Assembly: GCA_030148915.1 (NCBI GenBank)
Contig: JASBSN010000040.1
Coordinates: 1 to 57,125 of the forward strand
Source: Thiogranum sp.
GTDB lineage: Bacteria; Pseudomonadota; Gammaproteobacteria; DSM-19610
Direction: 5' to 3'
Length of the DNA: 57,125 bases
The number at the start of each line of letters is the position of its first letter. The stretch's first letter is position 1. This document shows, in pieces, positions 55,160-57,125 of the stretch. The notes under the pieces were generated by a model. It was not told the origin of the DNA. It ran no database searches and was given only the letters and a program-made list of their open reading frames with translations. The position numbers and the translations under genes are program-made.

Positions 55160-56820
55160 TGGCCGCGCTACTCGAAGTCACCGGCCTTAAAACCTTTCTG
55201 CGCAGCGGCGGCAACCTTATCAAGGCGGTCGACGATATCAGCTTTAGCGTCAATCGCGGTGAGACCTATTGCCTGGTGGGCGAGTCGGGCAGTGGTAAGT
55301 CGGTCACCGCGCTGTCGGTGATCCGCCTGCTGCCCGCGCGCATCACCTCGCACCCGGCCGGCGCCATCCGTTTTGATTTCCGCACTCGCCAGGAGGTGCA
55401 CGAAAACGTCGATATGCTGCGCCTGGATCAGGCCGCGCTCGGGCGCATTCGCGGTTTGCGCATCGCGATGATTTTTCAGGAGCCGATGAGTTCGCTGAAT
55501 CCGGTGTTTACCATCGGCGAGCAGATTGTCGAGGCGCTGCGCCTGCATAACCCCGAAATGTCTGTCGCCGAAGCCCGGTCCCGTGCCTTGAGTGCCTTGC
55601 AGCAGGTGCAGATTCAGGATGCGCAAAGTCGTCTCGATGATTATCCCCATCGTTTATCCGGCGGCCAGCGCCAGCGGGTGATGATCGCCATGGCGATGGC
55701 CTGCAAGCCGGATCTGCTGATCGCCGACGAGCCCACTACGGCGCTGGATGTGACCGTGCAGGCGGAAATTCTGCGCCTGATGAAATCCCTCCAGCAGGAC
55801 GAGGGCATGGGGATATTGTTTATCACCCATGACTTCGGCGTGGTGGCGAGGATGGCCGACCGGGTCGGCGTAATGCGACGCGGTAAAATCGTCGAAAGCG
55901 ATGCACTGGAGTCCATCCTGCGCAGGCCGCAGCACGACTATACCCGCGCCCTGCTGAACGCCTTGCCCGACAATCTGCCGAGAGTGGCCAAGCCGACACT
56001 GCGCGACTCGTCGGCGTATCTGGAAGTGCGCGATCTCAAGGTCTGGTTTCCGGTGCGCCAAGGGGTGTTTCGCCGCCACGTAGCGGATATCAAAGCAGTG
56101 GACGGCGTTGATCTGAGCATCCGACGCGGCGAAATCATCGCCCTGGTGGGTGAGTCCGGCTGCGGCAAAACCACCTTGGGTCGCGCCATTTTGCGCCTCA
56201 TTCAGCCCACCGGCGGCGATATACTGGTGGAGGGGAGAAGCATCCTCGGCCTGTCCAACCGTGAACTGCGGCCTTATCGCCGCACCCTGCAGATTATTTT
56301 TCAAGATCCCCTGTCATCGCTGAACCCGCGTCTGACGATAGAGACCACTCTGACCGAGCCGATGGCGGTACACGGCATCGGCGCCAGCCGCGAGGAGCGC
56401 ATAGAAATCGCCGCCCAAGCGCTGCAAACCGTGCAGCTCGACGCCGATTATCTGTGGCGCTACCCGCACGAATTCTCCGGCGGACAGCGACAGCGGATCG
56501 GCATCGCCCGCGCGCTGGTCCTGAATCCGGGGTTTATTGTCTGCGACGAAGTGACCAGCGCGCTGGATGTCTCGGTCCAGGCGGAGATTCTGCAAATGCT
56601 GCTGGAATTGCGGCGCGAACGCCAATTGGCATTGCTGTTTATCACCCACGATATCGGCGTGGTGGAATATGTCAGCGACCGCACCTTGGTGATGCAGGCC
56701 GGTCGCGTGGTGGAACAGGGGCCCACCGCCCAGGTGTGCCGGTCGCCGCAAAATGACTACACGCGCAAACTCTTGAGCGCCGTACCGAGATTGCCCGAGT
56801 TCGCCGTCCAAACCCGGTGA
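55159..56820 (+). CDS. Fused dual-domain ABC transporter ATPase (YejF type)
   Basis: A 553-aa ATPase with two nucleotide-binding domains. Domain 1 (about 1-265): Walker A GESGSGKS, signature LSGGQRQR, Walker [12 protein letters not shown]. Domain 2 (about 290-540): [29 protein letters not shown]. Each domain has the oligopeptide-type C-terminal tail ([14 protein letters not shown] and [14 protein letters not shown]). One fused ATPase serving two permeases is the YejABEF / microcin C arrangement. It overlaps the permease by one base. Followed by hairpin locus A5-B3. Confidence 0.93.
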   Translation: MAALLEVTGLKTFLRSGGNLIKAVDDISFSVNRGETYCLVGESGSGKSVTALSVIRLLPARITSHPAGAIRFDFRTRQEVHENVDMLRLDQAALGRIRGLRIAMIFQEPMSSLNPVFTIGEQIVEALRLHNPEMSVAEARSRALSALQQVQIQDAQSRLDDYPHRLSGGQRQRVMIAMAMACKPDLLIADEPTTALDVTVQAEILRLMKSLQQDEGMGILFITHDFGVVARMADRVGVMRRGKIVESDALESILRRPQHDYTRALLNALPDNLPRVAKPTLRDSSAYLEVRDLKVWFPVRQGVFRRHVADIKAVDGVDLSIRRGEIIALVGESGCGKTTLGRAILRLIQPTGGDILVEGRSILGLSNRELRPYRRTLQIIFQDPLSSLNPRLTIETTLTEPMAVHGIGASREERIEIAAQALQTVQLDADYLWRYPHEFSGGQRQRIGIARALVLNPGFIVCDEVTSALDVSVQAEILQMLLELRRERQLALLFITHDIGVVEYVSDRTLVMQAGRVVEQGPTAQVCRSPQNDYTRKLLSAVPRLPEFAVQTR

Positions 56821-56862
56821 GGCTCAAAGTAAGCAGCGCTACAGTACTACCCGAACCTAAAA

Positions 56863-56949
56863 GCGGTTTACGACCGGGCAGGAGTTTTTTGGTGCATGTA
56901 CCGCTCGCGGCACCCTAAGCCAAAAAACTCCTGCCCGGTCGAAAACCGC
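56863..56949 (-). repeat. Class A long hairpin, copy A5
   Basis: 30-bp stem (56863-56892 with 56920-56949), one mismatch. On the minus strand the apex reads GGCTTAGGG-TGCCGC-GA-GCGGTA-CATGCACC, where T-A replaces C-G at the first apical pair. 49 nt from B3, orientation opposite. Located 42 bp after the ABC operon. Confidence 0.87.
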
Positions 56950-56998
56950 CTGCACCGAAGCCCGAGGGCAATAGTGAAACAGCCGGTGGCTTCGTTCC

Positions 56999-57081
56999 GA
57001 GGTTGAGCCGGGCGGACCCGGGAGGGCGTTGGGGGGCGCCCGCGGCACAAGCCCCCTCGGGGGTCCGCCCCGGTAAACCTC
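56999..57081 (+). repeat. Class B long hairpin, degenerate copy B3
   Basis: Imperfect stem (56999-57026 with 57054-57081, several mismatches). Outer flanks TTCCGAGGTTGAG before and AACCTCTGGG after match B1/B2. The apex (GGCGTTGGGGGGCGCCCGCGG...ACAAGCC) has lost the GGCTTAGGG and CATGCACC words, so this copy looks decayed. The remainder of the window holds no gene. Confidence 0.7.
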
Positions 57082-57125
57082 TGGGTTTGGCGCGGGCTGA
57101 ACTGGCGGTGCCAAACTTACGGGTG

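Overview
This 57 kb window (high GC, dense short-spaced operons) looks like the chromosome of a gammaproteobacterium. Evidence is the synteny: leuCDB-asd-fimV, truA-trpFBA-accD-folC-dedD-cvpA-purF-metZ, lpxH-ppiB / gltX-cysS-folD, tig-clpP-clpX-lon-hupB-ppiD, and fabI next to a peptide-type ABC transporter. A lineage near sulfur-oxidising Chromatiales or other facultatively anaerobic groups is plausible from the respiratory cluster, but this is inference and cannot be settled from this sequence alone. No phage, IS, integron or CRISPR genes are visible.

Layout. 1-247: 3' end of yggX. 248-774: non-coding locus with four hairpins. 775-3412 (minus): ATP-grasp protein, HesB/IscA-type Fe-S carrier and a LysR regulator, the last divergent from leuCDB. 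3525-10351: leuC, leuD, leuB, asd, fimV. 10455-19826 (minus): a nine-gene anaerobic respiratory operon built around a NapA-like molybdenum enzyme, with a five-haem NapC-like quinol dehydrogenase, a dihaem cytochrome c, two NapG-like and two NapH-type polyferredoxins, a NapF-like ferredoxin and an anchored periplasmic protein of unknown role; napB and napD are absent. A near-consensus FNR box sits where a class II activator should, 41.5 bp before an inferred start site. This block and a CbiM-like permease gene separate fimV from truA. 20779-31383: truA, trp genes, accD, folC, dedD, cvpA, purF, metZ and a SIMPL-domain protein. 31386-33411: poorly characterised genes around an AT-rich divergent promoter. 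33413-38461: lpxH, ppiB, gltX, cysS, folD. 38649-39279: tRNA Pro, Arg, His, Lys, Leu. 39318-48112: tig, clpP, clpX, lon, hupB, tRNA Val and Asp, ppiD. 48124-50562: a dicarboxylate/amino-acid symporter and fabI. 50738-56820: an ABC peptide-type transporter operon with unusual architecture.

The most striking unexplained signal is a family of long hairpins found at four intergenic loci (310-690, 14971-15055, 49439-49664, 56863-57081). Each has a 24-30 bp stem whose sequence differs between copies but stays self-complementary, capped by a nearly invariant 31-nt apex that begins GGCTTAGGG and ends GCATGCACC or ACATGCACC. Two classes (A, with a GGTTTTT stem top; B, with conserved outer flanks) occur as an A-B pair in opposite orientation, 49-61 nt apart, at three of the four loci. 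It resembles a BIME-like composite repeat or structured RNA element, and I do not recognise it as a described family.

The genes combine biosynthesis (leucine, tryptophan, methionine, purine, folate, fatty acid and lipid A precursors), proteostasis (trigger factor, ClpXP, Lon, PpiD), translation (tRNAs, GluRS, CysRS) and a respiratory module that appears to have been added to a conserved backbone.
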